Positions 37,301-47,339 of a stretch of 64,000 nucleotides of DNA are shown here, one piece after another. The notes below the pieces were generated by a model. The model ran no database searches. It was not told the origin of the DNA and saw nothing but the letters and a program-made list of their open reading frames with translations. The DNA comes from Meandrina meandrites (lineage: Eukaryota; Cnidaria; Anthozoa; Scleractinia; Meandrinidae). Position 1 is the stretch's first letter; each line of letters opens with the position of its first letter. The stretch lies in contig OY855905.1 of NCBI GenBank assembly GCA_963693305.1, positions 24,495,437 through 24,559,436 of the forward strand, in the 5' to 3' direction. The position numbers and the translations under genes are program-made.

Positions 37301-38841
37301 CGTTCGAAGAACGTTCCAACATAGTTATTTTCGCTTGCATTGAAGAGTTTTTTGTTGAACTGTTCCAATTATCATGCAGAAAAGTAAATAAAACATTAAA
37401 GAAACAGGTAAGGAAGATGAACATGCAAAACAAGTTTAGTTCTTGTACAGTACACTAAAATAATGGAAAGGAAATGTGGTTTGCAAACTTTATGGGCGGC
37501 TCCATGATCGAAGGCATCAAACAACACAATTAGTCTAAATTAGGAGTCGGAGCAATGAGGTATCCTTAACTCAAATAGGCGATTGAAGTAGTTGTAATGA
37601 AAAATTTTGTGGTCAAATTTGTTTGGCTTAGTGATTGAACCGCAAAAAAAAATGGTCGCCAAATTGGCGACCTGTGTGGAACATTTAGTCGCCCAATTTT
37701 ATTTCCACGCGCCATGGCGACCAAAATGGTCGCAGCTTGAAGCGCTGCATAACCATAGAAATAGGAGAATGATGCATGCATAGAAATAGGAGAACCATAA
37801 ATTTAATTTTTCATGGTCATCATGGCTAGCGACATGGTTCACTGGAACGTGCCCTCTACATAAGTACATCCGTACATACATGTTGTGGTTAAATTTTTCT
37901 TTGGTTTAAAATTTTTCAAACCAGTTTGATTTTTTGTTTTCATTGTCTTGTATTGATTATCATAAAATAAAAATCAAACTGGTTTGAAAATTTAAAGCCA
38001 AGGAAAAATTTAAACCACAACATATACATAACTTGTATGACGTCGTCAAGCAACATGGCAGCCATATAATTTTCAGAAAGAGTTCGATATAGGCATGCAT
38101 GCTGCCTTGGATGCACGTTTGATATTGGACATGTTATGATCAATTGACAGCTGTCAAAACAAGGTATCTGCTGACCAGTATCTCATGACCATATAAACCA
38201 ACTCTAGCAAGTAAATAGACATCAGGCTAGTGAATATAGCTATACATGTACACATGTATTGGGCTTTCTTATATATGTTGCAGTCAATTTTTTTCTTCAG
38301 TTAAATTTTATTCTTCTTTTGTTTTTAACTCATTATCACACATTACCATACCAAAAATATCACATCTTTATCATAATTATAATTATATTAACTCTAAATT
38401 AACTATGAACTACAAACTAACAAAACCCAACACATGTAAGCCTGCCAATATATAAACTTCAGGCCTACACATGCTGCCTTTATCAACAAACAATTAGTAA
38501 CTAACCTCTTTGTGCTGTGAGGAAGGAGAATCCCAAAATCGTCTGACAGTGGCAAACACAGGATTGGAACAATCCGTTAGACCACTCACATTAAAAGCGC
38601 TAAACGTTTGCCCGCTCTTAACACTCAATCCTTCCTCGTCTTTAAGTTCCACATCGCCTTCTTCGTCGTGTTTTTCTTCGTGCTTAGCAAGAGCATCGAC
38701 AGTAAGATTCGAGTTCGAGGTAGCATGTCCCACAATGGCACCCCTCTTCGCCGCGTCTCTGTGAGTTCTTGTCGCTGGATTTGACTCGCAACTTTGGCCC
38801 TTTCGCCATCTTTTGTTTTTCCCTTGTCGCAAGCGTACCAT
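10372..38841 (-). CDS. RRP12: RRP12-like ribosome biogenesis protein, complete, 41 coding exons, 1275 aa
   Basis: RRP12 is a nuclear HEAT-repeat protein for pre-ribosome maturation and export. Exons, 5' to 3': 38506-38841, 36253-36282, 29263-29316, 29050-29126, 28334-28439, 27837-27953, 27539-27662, 27295-27371, 27007-27060, 26295-26393, 25771-25862, 24866-24977, 24199-24299, 23806-23884, 23442-23477, 23141-23241, 22693-22734, 21521-21645, 21148-21212, 20674-20724, 20164-20275, 19330-19478, 18753-18820, 18491-18584, 17781-17939, 17122-17199, 16925-17033, 16572-16679, 16357-16460, 15864-15917, 15549-15640, 14841-14958, 12813-12859, 12606-12672, 11918-12035, 11521-11658, 11368-11399, 11063-11129, 10928-10986, 10660-10742, 10372-10465. 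All phases join (3828 nt). Diagnostic motifs: N-terminal RWRKGQSCESNPATRTHRDA, FPRSWLLPVLKD near residue 550 (NUC173 region), IWALLPGFCTRPTD, KNYLPILFNLY, QQKKAYRILE, VDFLDPAVVQRV, GAEYKAKKAGGDVKKKGKPD, GQFKGLVRATKRG. The C-terminal ~200 residues alternate acidic and lysine-rich stretches. Human RRP12 is similar in length (about 1300 aa). Confidence 0.96.
10893..10919. repeat. (GTCA)n microsatellite
   Basis: Seven or so GTCA units starting 9 bases past the donor of RRP12 exon 39 (10928-10986). Confidence 0.9.
12914..14745. mobile_element. Foldback element with ~845-bp inverted arms, TTAA-flanked, filling RRP12 intron 32
   Basis: The left arm (about 12914-13758) and the right arm (about 13902-14745) are near-exact reverse complements around a ~140-bp spacer. 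For example, GACGCGCTGTATGCCTGTCT at ~12939 returns inverted at ~14704-14723. Both ends read TTAAGGTGACTCGATCG. The intron (12860-14840) would be about 150 bp without it. No transposase frame is visible. The transcript could form a very long RNA hairpin. Confidence 0.88.
15046..15430 (+). mobile_element. SINE-family fragment, interrupted, in RRP12 intron 31
   Basis: Shares the body of the SINE at 22820-23092 (GTTCTTGGGC, CAGTGCCTCTC, GGTGTATAAATGGGT, GAGTAGAAATACTCCTAG) in the opposite orientation. The tRNA-like head is absent. It is split by the MITE at 15112-15254. SINE plus MITE make up most of the 590-bp intron. Confidence 0.75.
15112..15254. mobile_element. 143-bp palindromic MITE nested in a SINE, 5-bp target duplication CCAGG
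   Basis: Ends CCCCAGTCGTTCAAAGGGTGG and its inverse CCACCCTTTGAACAACTGGGG. The inside repeats GGATA/TATCC blocks (ATCCACCGGATAAATC). CCAGG is duplicated at 15107-15111 and 15255-15259; removing the MITE plus one copy restores the SINE sequence ACCCAGGTGTATAAATGGG. A diverged sibling lies at 58566-58720. Confidence 0.88.
18117..18188. mobile_element. 72-bp hairpin MITE with 9-10-bp target duplication, RRP12 intron 24
   Basis: Two 32-base arms (CCCAGGGTCTCTCTCTCCCC and its inverse) around an 8-base loop, with only a small mismatch near the ends. AGATTTTAC(C) occurs directly on both sides. Confidence 0.85.
21700..21758. repeat. Short palindromic repeat, RRP12 intron 17
   Basis: ACTGGGGAATGTTGGCCC (21700-21717) is mirrored by GGGCCAATATTCCCCAGT (21741-21758). 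Probably a MITE or the terminus of a larger one; outer limits not clear. Confidence 0.7.
22820..23092 (-). mobile_element. tRNA-derived SINE in RRP12 intron 16
   Basis: Read on the minus strand it starts with a tRNA-like head: A box TGGCCTAATGG (23067-23077) and B box GGTTCGAGCCC (23024-23034), the two internal RNA polymerase III promoter elements. A non-tRNA body follows, shared with the copy at 15046-15430. It lies in the same orientation as the host gene. Confidence 0.82.
23309..23335. repeat. (CAA)n microsatellite, RRP12 intron 15
   Basis: About nine CAA units between exons 15 and 16. Confidence 0.9.
26061..26250. repeat. (GGTT)-type degenerate repeat, RRP12 intron 10
   Basis: About 190 bases of irregular GGTTGGTT / GGCTGGTT units with strong strand asymmetry (G and T only over long runs) in the intron between exons 10 and 11. 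Confidence 0.8.
28043..28189 (-). other. Candidate in-frame cassette exon of RRP12 (intron 5)
   Basis: 147 bases (49 open codons, phase 0) bounded by a TTAG acceptor and a GTAAGTCC donor, between exons 5 and 6, whose junction is also phase 0. Including it would add 49 residues (start MASCSCVASIRDRA) at a point where animal RRP12 has none, and skipping it gives the expected alignment. It may be an optional exon or chance. Confidence 0.3.
28906..28964. repeat. (TCAC)n microsatellite, RRP12 intron 4
   Basis: About fourteen TCAC units with two interruptions, in the intron between exons 4 and 5. Confidence 0.92.
30698..31842 (+). repeat. Left inverted arm of the 6-kb element
   Basis: Matches 34707-35830 in reverse complement with scattered differences, for example GAACGAACTG-type block at ~31645, AATCCTCATAATCACAAC at ~31241, and CATGATGAAAAATCAAAATT at ~30746. 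Confidence 0.85.
32085..32190 (-). mobile_element. SINE fragment with adjoining poly-C
   Basis: Minus-strand sequence shares TTGGGCAAGAGACC and CAGTGTCTCTCTCCA with the SINE family at 22820 and 15046. It abuts a C run (32060-32076). Confidence 0.5.
32905..33860 (+). pseudogene. Decayed non-LTR reverse transcriptase C-terminal region, split by a MITE
   Basis: Translated pieces: RRILGNRWQDKVRNNDVLSG, then after a frame change LLRQRR, then LRWLGHVHRMDDGRIPKD beyond the MITE, then LLRFKDICKRDMKACNID and a terminal Cys-rich piece DCKSKIGLYSNARRC (~33795-33840). These are typical of the end of non-LTR (endonuclease type) RT polyproteins. Several frameshifts and the 33020-33478 insertion break it. 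No function expected. Confidence 0.78.
33020..33478. mobile_element. 459-bp inverted-repeat element with tRNA-like core, 10-bp target duplication
   Basis: Perfect 22-bp inverted repeats at 33022-33043 and 33450-33471 (TTTCCGTTTCGTAAACGG...). CGGCTACGCT is duplicated at 33010-33019 and 33479-33488, and removing the element plus one copy rejoins the RT reading frame. Around 33294-33355 is a tRNA-like stretch with A-box-like TGGTGTAGTGG and B-box-like GGTTCGATTC, but no acceptor stem pairing. Confidence 0.88.
34707..35830 (-). repeat. Right inverted arm of the 6-kb element
   Basis: Reverse complement of 30698-31842. Confidence 0.85.
36365..36500. mobile_element. Palindromic MITE, copy 1, RRP12 intron 1
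   Basis: Folds on itself: CATGTGTTGTTGTTTAAATT at the left against its inverse near 36480-36500, with TCAAACCAATTTGATTTTTA internally. Same family as 37881-38022. Confidence 0.8.
36660..36908 (-). pseudogene. CR1/L2-like non-LTR reverse transcriptase C-terminus, fragment
   Basis: The minus-strand frame ends with IPQPHTNYCKQSFSYRG and AVLWNSLPNEIK followed by EFKNKLK, the characteristic end of CR1/L2 group RT proteins. Only the last ~75 residues remain. Lies in RRP12 intron 1, same strand. Confidence 0.75.
37135..37747. repeat. GTCGCC-rich repeat element, RRP12 intron 1
   Basis: Both ends carry GGTCGCC/GGCGACC motifs (37155-37215 and 37650-37735) in inverted arrangement. The outermost CAGTGCTCCAAGC roughly mirrors GCTTGAAGCGCTG. 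Probably a DNA transposon relic; limits approximate. Confidence 0.5.
37881..38022. mobile_element. Palindromic MITE, copy 2, RRP12 intron 1
   Basis: TGTTGTGGTT (37881-37890) and AACCACAACA (38013-38022) bound arms including CTTTGGTTTAAAATTTTTCA and AAATCAAACTGGTTTGAAAA. Second copy of the family seen at 36365. Confidence 0.85.
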
Positions 38842-39337
38842 AATGCGAGATTACTGTCTATAGCGTATGCAACCTTTACAATGTTTTCGATTTTCGAAAT
38901 CCTCGTGGCCTTACTTAGGCGAGCCTGCGATTTTCAGTTCAAGTGAACAGCAGTGCAATAATGTGGATAACTGAATCTATGTATAAGGTCACATAGTGTA
39001 ACCCAGATTTTCCTTTATTCCCAGGCCCTCGCTGCCACGAACGAAATGAACTAATGAGACATGTTGTTCGTTGTTGTTGTTGTTGCTAAGTTTGTTTCCT
39101 TGCTTGTTGTTTCTTGTCGCTTCCTCTGTACATTCAGGAAAAAGCAAGTAGGAACCCTAACGAGTTAAAGAGCCAGCAGCCATTTTTTTTTTTTGAAAAA
39201 TCTCTTTATATATTAGTTTGTCCTGGTTATGCAGTTGTGTCGAGAGAATGCCTCATCTAGCCTGCATAGCTGTAAGTAAGTAAGCTGCAAGTAAGCCGCG
39301 AAGTCGTGACCTCGCCGCTTACTCGCGCACGCGTTAA

Positions 39338-39379
39338 CCCCCCCCCCCCCTCCCCCCCCCCCCCCCCCAAAAAAAAAAA
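39338..39379. repeat. Poly-C followed by poly-A tract
   Basis: A C run with one T interruption (39338-39368) directly abuts an A run (39369-39379). Confidence 0.9.
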
Positions 39380-40251
39380 CCGTCAGCTACACAGGCTAAC
39401 CAAATCTAAATCCAAAAATTTTCCCGGCGGAGTCCTCCTAGAGGCTCGCACTTTCGGCGCTCGTGTAATCAGAAAACGGTCACCATTTTTTCTGGATACG
39501 GGCCTGCTTTGACCTCCAAGCGTTCGTTTAATTCCAGGTTAAAGTTAAGACACGTCAATGGCACGTGTGTAGGCAGGCGGTAATGCTGAGAGAAATAAGC
39601 AGTCCAATCTCGTCTGCAACTACTATTTCCCCTGCCTGTCAGGCAAATTGCTTTCAGACACATCCTGATCATAAAAAAAAAAACACGAAAAATAGCTAGA
39701 GTCTGTGGTATCTGATTGTTGCAGAGAGCCAGTAAGAAAGTGTCCTAAAAGAGTGGAAACAGTAATGGCAGTATTATTTAAGGGCCCTTGTCGCACTTTT
39801 GCGCGTGAAGAAAATCCTTTTCCATCGACCTTGAGAGGCCTGTAAAAGTTATAATAACGGTATTGAATAACTATTTGCTCATTTCATTGTGGAGGATTTA
39901 AACGGCATGTTTTGTGTTGTTATGTGAGGGTCTGTGAGCATCGTCTAGAAATTATATTTGAAGTCCTCGAGCGGAGGAGGTACACAAAGCGGCTTGGAAC
40001 GAAAGCTGCTGTCGCCTCATAGCTACCTTGCATGTTTCTAAAGAAAAGAAGGAAATAAACGAAGAAAAGACAGAAAGACGACTCGGAAAAGAGTTACACA
40101 GCTGAGATGTTCTTACTAGTTCCAAGTATTACGATTTCTATTGGTCAGATAACTTTCAGTGTCAAGACGGCACATGCGGAATCATCGTAATAAAGGCCCT
40201 TTAGAATTGCAAGGTACTATAAGCAAATTGCGATATATGAAAACTCTAACT

Positions 40252-40377
40252 TGGCGCCGAGGCTTTGGTGGAATACTCATGATACTTGTCATGACTTGTA
40301 AAACAAAAGAAATTAATTAGTCATTCCTCAACCTCGATTTGATTTCTTTTGTTTTAGTCCCCTAAACCTCGGCGCCA
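40252..40377. mobile_element. 126-bp palindromic MITE
   Basis: TGGCGCCGAGGCTTTGG (40252-40268) is mirrored by CCTAAACCTCGGCGCCA (40361-40377). The inside also pairs (AAAACAAAAGAAAT with ATTTCTTTTGTTTT). Confidence 0.8.
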
Positions 40378-41529
40378 TGTAAGAATATTTAATATGTCGA
40401 AATTGGCAAAGATTATCTATTTTGTCTACTGAGCCTGAGAAAGTGTATCGTTTCGCTCAGGATTTTGTCCGGCTGTGGGACAAGATGGCTGTGCTGCTTG
40501 CTAGTTGCCTTGAAAGAACGGACAAGTTATAACTTTATATATTGCAGAATTGGCCATTTGGAAAGACTAGAAAATCAGTAAATCAATTTAAACAGACTTC
40601 AGTCTTCGACTAAATCTCTTTCTTTATTCTTTTCTTAACTTTCGAAAACTTAAGAATGTGCAAAAATAAAAAAAAAACACTGATTTAAAGCCAAAACCAG
40701 TAAAATGACAACTGTAATGCTCGTCTTTCTACTAACATAACACTTCAGCTATTCAGGTAGTTTAATTAAATATACGGGCGTTCCTTCTGTGCAGAAGATC
40801 TAGAAGTAAAAAAAGCTCACCCTCCGGCTCGTGACAGATTTGGCGTGACGTTTGGTATTTGAATGGGGTCATGCTACTGTTACTTCAGTATAGAGGGGAG
40901 TGGGAGAATGGAGAGATATCATTGTTGCCATGGTGAGTGATCTTTGTTGCCATGACAGATCATATCATGGCAGGAGTTGGGCATGGAATGAGAAAGAACG
41001 TATTTTTGTCAATGCCCAAACTTTAGCATCAACTTTAACTCGTTTACCGACGAAGACGAGTTTTGGTAAGAAATCAATGACACTCAATAAACTTTAACAA
41101 GTACTCTTTTTGGTCTTCAGAACTTCACGTTTAAACATATTAAAATTAAAAACGAAGAGAATATCTGAATTAGACATTGAAAACGAGATTAACTTGTCTT
41201 TCTGCATGCGGCACTTATGTTCCCTGTCTAATTAAGGCGGATAGTTTAGGTCGGTAACTGAAATAGAACGATTTTCACTTAACTGACGGCTTCAAGTATT
41301 TCGTGTTTGCTACTACGCTTAGCAAATGGTTTAAAAAACTCGCGCCACTTTCTTGTCCAATCAGAAGTAAGAGTGACGGATACGTCCAATCGTGACTCGC
41401 TCGCACACGCCTTCCACGCTACGGGCAGGCAACATGTATCTGCGTTAAGTTTTGATTGGTTCACACTGGATTGTCTGTGTCCTTTCGGCAGTGATTGGCT
41501 AGAGTGATTGCTTTGCTCTGACTTAATTA

Positions 41530-44109
41530 TCACAGGGCGTGATCCTCCAAGGTTTGCTCAACTCTGTGATGTTCTGTCGGGTGGCAAGAGCACGCGCTCA
41601 AGCAAGGCGCATCGCCCTCTTCATTACGATTCATATCATCCGCATCAACTCTATACGTGTTAGCTTTCCTGAAGTTATAGGAACCATTGCGATGTGCCCC
41701 CGAATTCCTTTTAGAGAAGGTGCTTGTCATTCTTGAGAGACGATGCTCTAAACGCATTTTCTTCTCGTGAAAACGACATTGACTCAAAACTTTATTGAAC
41801 TCCCTTCGAAAGTTTTGGCTCAACAGTATGTACAAACACGGATCTATTGCGCTGTTGGTGTGCGAGATCCACAGAAGCAAAGGGAATAGAAAAGAAGGCA
41901 TTCTTGCGTAAAATTCGCTGTGGAATGTAACGTAGTAGTGCATCGAGTGAGCTGGAAACCAACAAAGTGCAAATACTGCCACTATTATAACCAGTACTTT
42001 GACTACCTTTCGCTTTGATTTCTCGACTGCCATTCTATAAGCCTGAGCCCGCGATAGCCCGGGAATTTTTCGATGGTAGAGTTTGTAGGAAACGAGCGAG
42101 TACAAAACAGCGATGACGGAAAGAGGCAGTAAATAAAGCACGACAAATATTAGGCTATAATACACTTTAGAGAGGATATCAGCCTGGTGTGGATCTTGCC
42201 CAAAGTAAGTTAGGCAAAACCATTTTCCCTCCGGTGACGAAATTACTTTGAAAATTGCCAACGTGGGGCTCATGAGAATCGCGGAGCAAATCCAGATCGT
42301 CGCGGTCATAATTTTAGGTCTTCGAAACACCTGCCCGTCTAGTGGATAGAACACGGCGAAGAAGCGATCTATAGACACCACTAGTATTGTGAGAATAGAG
42401 GTGGCTATTGGAAATAGAAATAAGTACTGGGAGAGCTTGCAAGTGATGTCTCCCGCGATTCCCGCGTGCCAGCGGTGCTCGTTGTACAAGAACGCCACCG
42501 ACATTGGCATAACGATGAAGGTGATGAGTAAGTTGGAGCAGGCGAGATTAGCGATGAGCAAGTGTGTGGCCGCTTTGATGCCGCATTTCCTGCAGATAAT
42601 GTACAGTCCGATAGCATTTCCAACGAGTCCAAAGAGAAAAGAGACCGCATATAGCGATGTCATTGCGATCTTGATATCGTCCGTCGTGGATCCGGCGACA
42701 AACTCACCTCCGACTGCATCGTCTGGAAAGAGAAAAAGAGCTCTTAAGAAAAAGTGGATTGCGAGCTGCACAGACCCTCTTTTATAGATCACGGAACAAT
42801 TTACCCGTGCGAGCCTCAGGTAATGGAGCTGGGACCCGTTTCTCGAAGGTCCCAAAAAGTTTTCGCACCCGGAAAGCCACAGCAAAATTTGCCTGCGTAG
42901 CAAGCGTTCCCGTGCAAGCGAAGTGCTATTATATGTGTCGCGTGCGAGCGAAAATTCTAGTTGCGCGAAAATTGGGGCGAGAGCAAAAAAGGGAAAGGAA
43001 CAGGGAGGGGTGGGGAGCGAGGGAACGCTGTTCCCTCGCTGCCCCACCACCTCCCTACTCTTTTCCCTTTTTTGCGCGACCAGAATAGCACGCAACACAT
43101 AGCACTTCGCTCGCACGGGAACGCTTGCTACACAGGCTACAGTAAAATCAAAAAGCTTATGATTACAGGGTTGTTTAATTCCATGATATTTTTGAGGTTC
43201 CCTTCATACAAAGTTTCAGATCTATACACTTCTCTGTTTTTAAGATACAGATGACTAAAATTGGCTTTACGGACCCGAAAAGTTTTTGCCAAAAACTTTT
43301 CGGGGGCTTTTGAGAAACGTGCCCCAGGTCCCTTGCACGGGTTATTTTGCCCGGTTTGAATCTTAGGTGATCTGATCAGGGGCTGTTTGCAATCTAACGG
43401 GAAAAAATGGACAGGATAACGAGCGATTGGGAAACATTCCAAACTACATAAGAACAAATGATCCACTTACAATGTGATCTTATTAGATACAAGTGCAGCG
43501 GAAATTTTTTCACTCTCAGCGGTGTGGCCCTCGTGTTAAGCCAATCAGCGTTTTCCTCCAAACGCAAAATAGTTAATAATCTCCTTATTCACTCCTGATT
43601 CCCTTAAAGCCATCTCTTGAACATTGACGCTACTGAACGATATGATCCTTCAGTGATTATTTTGTATTTTTCTTCTCTTCACCAATCCGCATATAACGCC
43701 AGTTAACATTGTAATGAGAGATCAGATTCTGATTACCCTTGACGGATTACACTGTAAAGAGTTTTAACATTTATATGCACTATTGGCACGCACAGGTCGA
43801 AATTACCTTTTGCAATGAAATGTTGTTTATTTTTCTTGTCGATTAATCGTACTATGTATGACTGAGATACTTCCGTGTTTTCCAAAACAGAAAGACCTAT
43901 TTAATATAACGTCCGAACGTGTGACTTTTTCCAGTACTTTACGTTTCGGTTTAAAATGCGTTAAATGTTTTTCTCGACTATTCTGATAAACGTGATTTCT
44001 TTTAATTTTCGGTTTGTGTTTGCGAAAGTGTTTAATGAATTGATTTAAGTGCAATGTACTTACGAGTCACGTTTGTTTGATTGAACGAAGAGTTTCCGTC
44101 CAACGACAT
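41530..44109 (-). CDS. Rhodopsin-family (class A) GPCR, neuropeptide-receptor-like, 412 aa, two coding exons
   Basis: Seven-helix plasma-membrane receptor that should signal through G proteins. Exon 1 (44064-44131; ATG at 44107-44109) encodes MSLDGNSSFNQTNVT with three N-glycosylation sequons; exon 2 is 41530-42722. The phase-1 junction gives His16. Landmarks: GN in helix 1 (N51), NLACSN in helix 2, C110 and C185 as the likely disulfide, DRF at 134-136, W159 in helix 4, P215 and Y223 in helix 5, CWFP at 269-272, DPCLY at 309-313, and C331 as a possible palmitoylation site. Helix 2 has Asn79 at position 2.50 and helix 7 has Asp309 at 7.49, a reversal of the usual pair. Closest in style to peptide receptors (RFamide/galanin/NPY type); ligand unknown. 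An acceptor at 44132 (TTTTACAG) before the start codon implies an upstream 5' UTR exon. Confidence 0.92.
42828..43331. mobile_element. Nested palindromic elements in the GPCR intron
   Basis: An inner 248-bp palindrome (42891-43138) has ends GCCTGCGTAGCAAGCGTTCC / GGAACGCTTGCTACACAGGC and sits inside an outer pair: GGGACCCGTTTCTCGAAGG and ACCCGGAAAGCCA on the left; TGGCTTTACGGACCCGAAAAG and TTTTGAGAAACGTGCCCC on the right. About 110 bases upstream of the exon 2 acceptor. Confidence 0.7.
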
Positions 44110-47100
44110 GATGCAGGTCCGTCAAAATCGCCTGTAAAATAAGTGTAAGAAAAATAAATAAGTGTAAGAAATAAATGACTCACTCTGGCTTAGAGTTAAT
44201 CGTGCTCTACGGCGGCGTACAAGAAGGAAGAAATGGCGATCACTAGTGTACGGATGGAGAATCGATTCATTTTAATAATGTTCAGTTGTTGGAACCCTTT
44301 CCCCTGCTTTCCTTCAACGGATAGCAACAAACAACAACAGGCATCACCCGACTTTTCGAGGGAACAGCCACGCCCACATTAATATTATAAATTAGTTTTT
44401 ATTACCGCATAGGTTTTGTCCTTTTTATTGTATCTTAGATTTTAATGTATTTTAAAGGTTTGACATTTATTTTCTCAGAGGACCCTCCTGAAAACCACCT
44501 CTAGGTGATTGGAGGCCTCCTCTTAAAATATTATGTATTATTATTATTATAATAATAAGCCACAGCAACATACGAAACAAACAAATAAACAGACAAGGCG
44601 ACCGATACAGACTACAAAAAATGGTGCGCAATGCGTGCAGACACCTGATAGTTCCATAAGACGCAGACCTTAATTACTTACAGTGAGGCCTTTATTTGAA
44701 ATTTTCGCTCACTAGCAAAGTAAGATACACGTCTCAATGGGATACAGCCTGAACTAGTCGCAAGACAACTAGAATTAAATTGCTGGGAGAAAATGCATGC
44801 CGAGAGAGTTTGAATAACGATCAGCTAGTAGAGCCTAGGGAAAAGTCAGTTTGTTCTTGTCCGTTTGTTTTATGCAGAAAAGCCATACTGAAGAAGAACG
44901 TTCGTGCAAATCGATACTTTACCTTGACCTGTTGACGTATTTTTTAAACTTAATCTGATCACGTAAGAAACGCCGTCTTGAATTTTTGGTTTTTAGATGT
45001 TTTGCCAGGGGAATTTTCATTTTTTAGATTAAATTACGCGATGCTATCTTGATTTCAACGTCTCCCACGTTTACAGTTGGGCTTTATCTCGTTAGCTTAT
45101 CACAACGATTTCAAGAAGGAACTTGACTCACGAAAGTTACGCGATGCCCTTTTAGGATCATCCGCGTGAGGAATTCAACTTATCTGTCTATCTCGTTAAG
45201 TTTTAGTTATGTTTATAAAAAAATTGGAGAACGCCTATCTAAACACTTCTTAGAGTTACTATTGCCATTCCTTAGATTGACCTGATGAACTTAATCCTAA
45301 CTGGCAATCACAACAAAGTTCCTATCTTCGAATTCTGTTGGAACAATTCCATGCTACGATCTAAGGGCAATCAGTATGCAAGATTCGGTTGCAAGAAATT
45401 TGTTGCACATTATTCTCTGGGTCGTTTTACGATAATTTGTGCCTACTCTTCAATTTTCCAAACACGAAAAAATCTGTCTCTACGTTCACTAGAAATTATG
45501 CAATTCGTCAAACCGTCAATGCTGACGACTGCTTAACTTAGGCCTAATCACGAATCTCTTAACGTTAGCAAAATAAAATACATGACTGAAATACGTTTTT
45601 AAAAAAAGTTAAACAATAGTACCTCCAATAGCTGAGAATCAAGCAGGAAAAACGAGTTGTAATGGCGCTTAGTCTCTGTGTGAATCCCGTTTAGCCAACC
45701 GATCTGAATCACGTCGCTTAGTTTTTACGATGCAAAGAAAAGTGTCAGTCTACAAATGACAAAGAAAGTGCATGTTGTTATTGAACATCGATATCAGAAC
45801 GCCCGGCGCAGTCACCGCGAATTATGCAAGACAATTTACTTTATGCCGCCAATACAGACTTTACGTAGAAGTAGTACGCATGCACAATTGAGATGAAATG
45901 TGACCTGGCGGTCTACTGATTGAACTTTTCTTTTCGTGCCAGTCTTTAGGACTTGGTAAAATTAAATTTGCGCACATAAAGTCAAAGATTTAATGTCTTG
46001 CTGAGAGGATCATCGCATCAGTTGTGTAACCGCCTGAAAGCTGGTTGAAGGATTATTTCCTGCGAGTTCATCCGGCTCTTCTCGGCAGGATTAGACTATC
46101 ACTTAGGCCTTTGGGTCAATTTATTTTTTAATTCCTAAGAGAGATTAAAATCGAGTTTCTCGCTATAACATATCGCCAGGCTGAATACAATTAAACGGGT
46201 CACTACGCAAAAATATCCCTAAAACGAAACGATTTTGTTACGTATTGTCTTTATTGAACACTTCCACTCACAAGAGTAGCAAACTTCGAAAGAAAAAAGA
46301 AAAATCTCAATTTTTATTTTCCATGGGCAAACACTTCTCCTATGAATGATCACACACAATGATTTTATCCACAGACTATCACTTCAAAGTTGGAACCAAC
46401 TTTGCAATATAAAAAACAGTATCACACGAAAGAACAGTCCAACAGCGGCATCCACAGATGCAAAAATTAAAACAGCACCACATAGAAGGACTGCTTGGCA
46501 ACTTAGCTTCACACAATATTGGACTACTAACAAACTCTCATAATCATAAGGAAACAACATATGTCAATCGGTATTAATTTCTTTGTCAAGCTTGAATCGA
46601 AAAGGATAAAAAAGTAATCAATTTTCCCTCAAGAAAAACCCGGAAAATACGTATATACAATTCTCATGTTAAGTTAAATCAGCGAACTTTTACCGAGGAA
46701 GTTTTTGAAGCTAGTGAATGAATTTGCCATTCCTCTTCGAGACTGATATCTTCATCAAAAGTTTTGCACCATTTAAGACAAGAAAAATGAATATCCTCCC
46801 TAAAGGTTCTACATAATTGAAAGACTTTAATGCTATAAGTGTGTAGGGAGTTCGTTTGACGTGCGTGCTTCGTTTAGTTCAGTTTGTATAAAGAACAATA
46901 AGATATCAATCCGGAAATGCGCTTCGTGTAGGCGTGATAAGTATTACAGGTCAAAATGCCGTCGACGCCATTTCATTTTCCTTCATAATAGCAGTTCATA
47001 TCTGATGTTATGGCGATCGTCTCAATAACCGCTTCCAGAAAAGATATAACTTCCTTGCGATTTGCTCAAATTTGGGTCATTAAAAGCTCGTTAATTTCAC

Positions 47101-47339
47101 AATCAACCAACATTGATCCATGCGTTGGCGAAAATTAGCAGAGGCACTATGAATTCGGTCTTGCATTACCGCAAAAAAAGTGATATTGCCGCCTTATTTA
47201 CCAATTATTATTTACCAATCAATTCTTGAGTGGTTTTCCTGTTGAAACAATACTTACGGATAAACGTATATGAAGACGTATAATTTTGACCCCAAGTAAA
47301 ATTTCACCACTTCCATTAAGTTTTTTTTTACTCAGCGAA

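Larger units (their letters stand above)
38842..41529. other. Intergenic region upstream of RRP12 and downstream of the GPCR
   Basis: 2.7 kb with no supported gene. It must contain the RRP12 promoter next to 38841 (no TATA box evident) and the GPCR 3' UTR next to 41529. It also holds a C/A homopolymer tract (39338-39379) and a MITE (40252-40377). Confidence 0.7.

Noticed and set aside
38510..38764. Plus-strand serine-rich frame
   Set aside because: Shadow of RRP12 exon 1 on the other strand.
41530..43116. Single 528-codon reading frame for the GPCR starting at 43116
   Set aside because: The extra N-terminal ~130 codons run through palindromic MITE sequence and cross a good acceptor (TTTCCAG at 42723). 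The spliced exon at 44064-44131 gives a short glycosylated N-terminus in phase.
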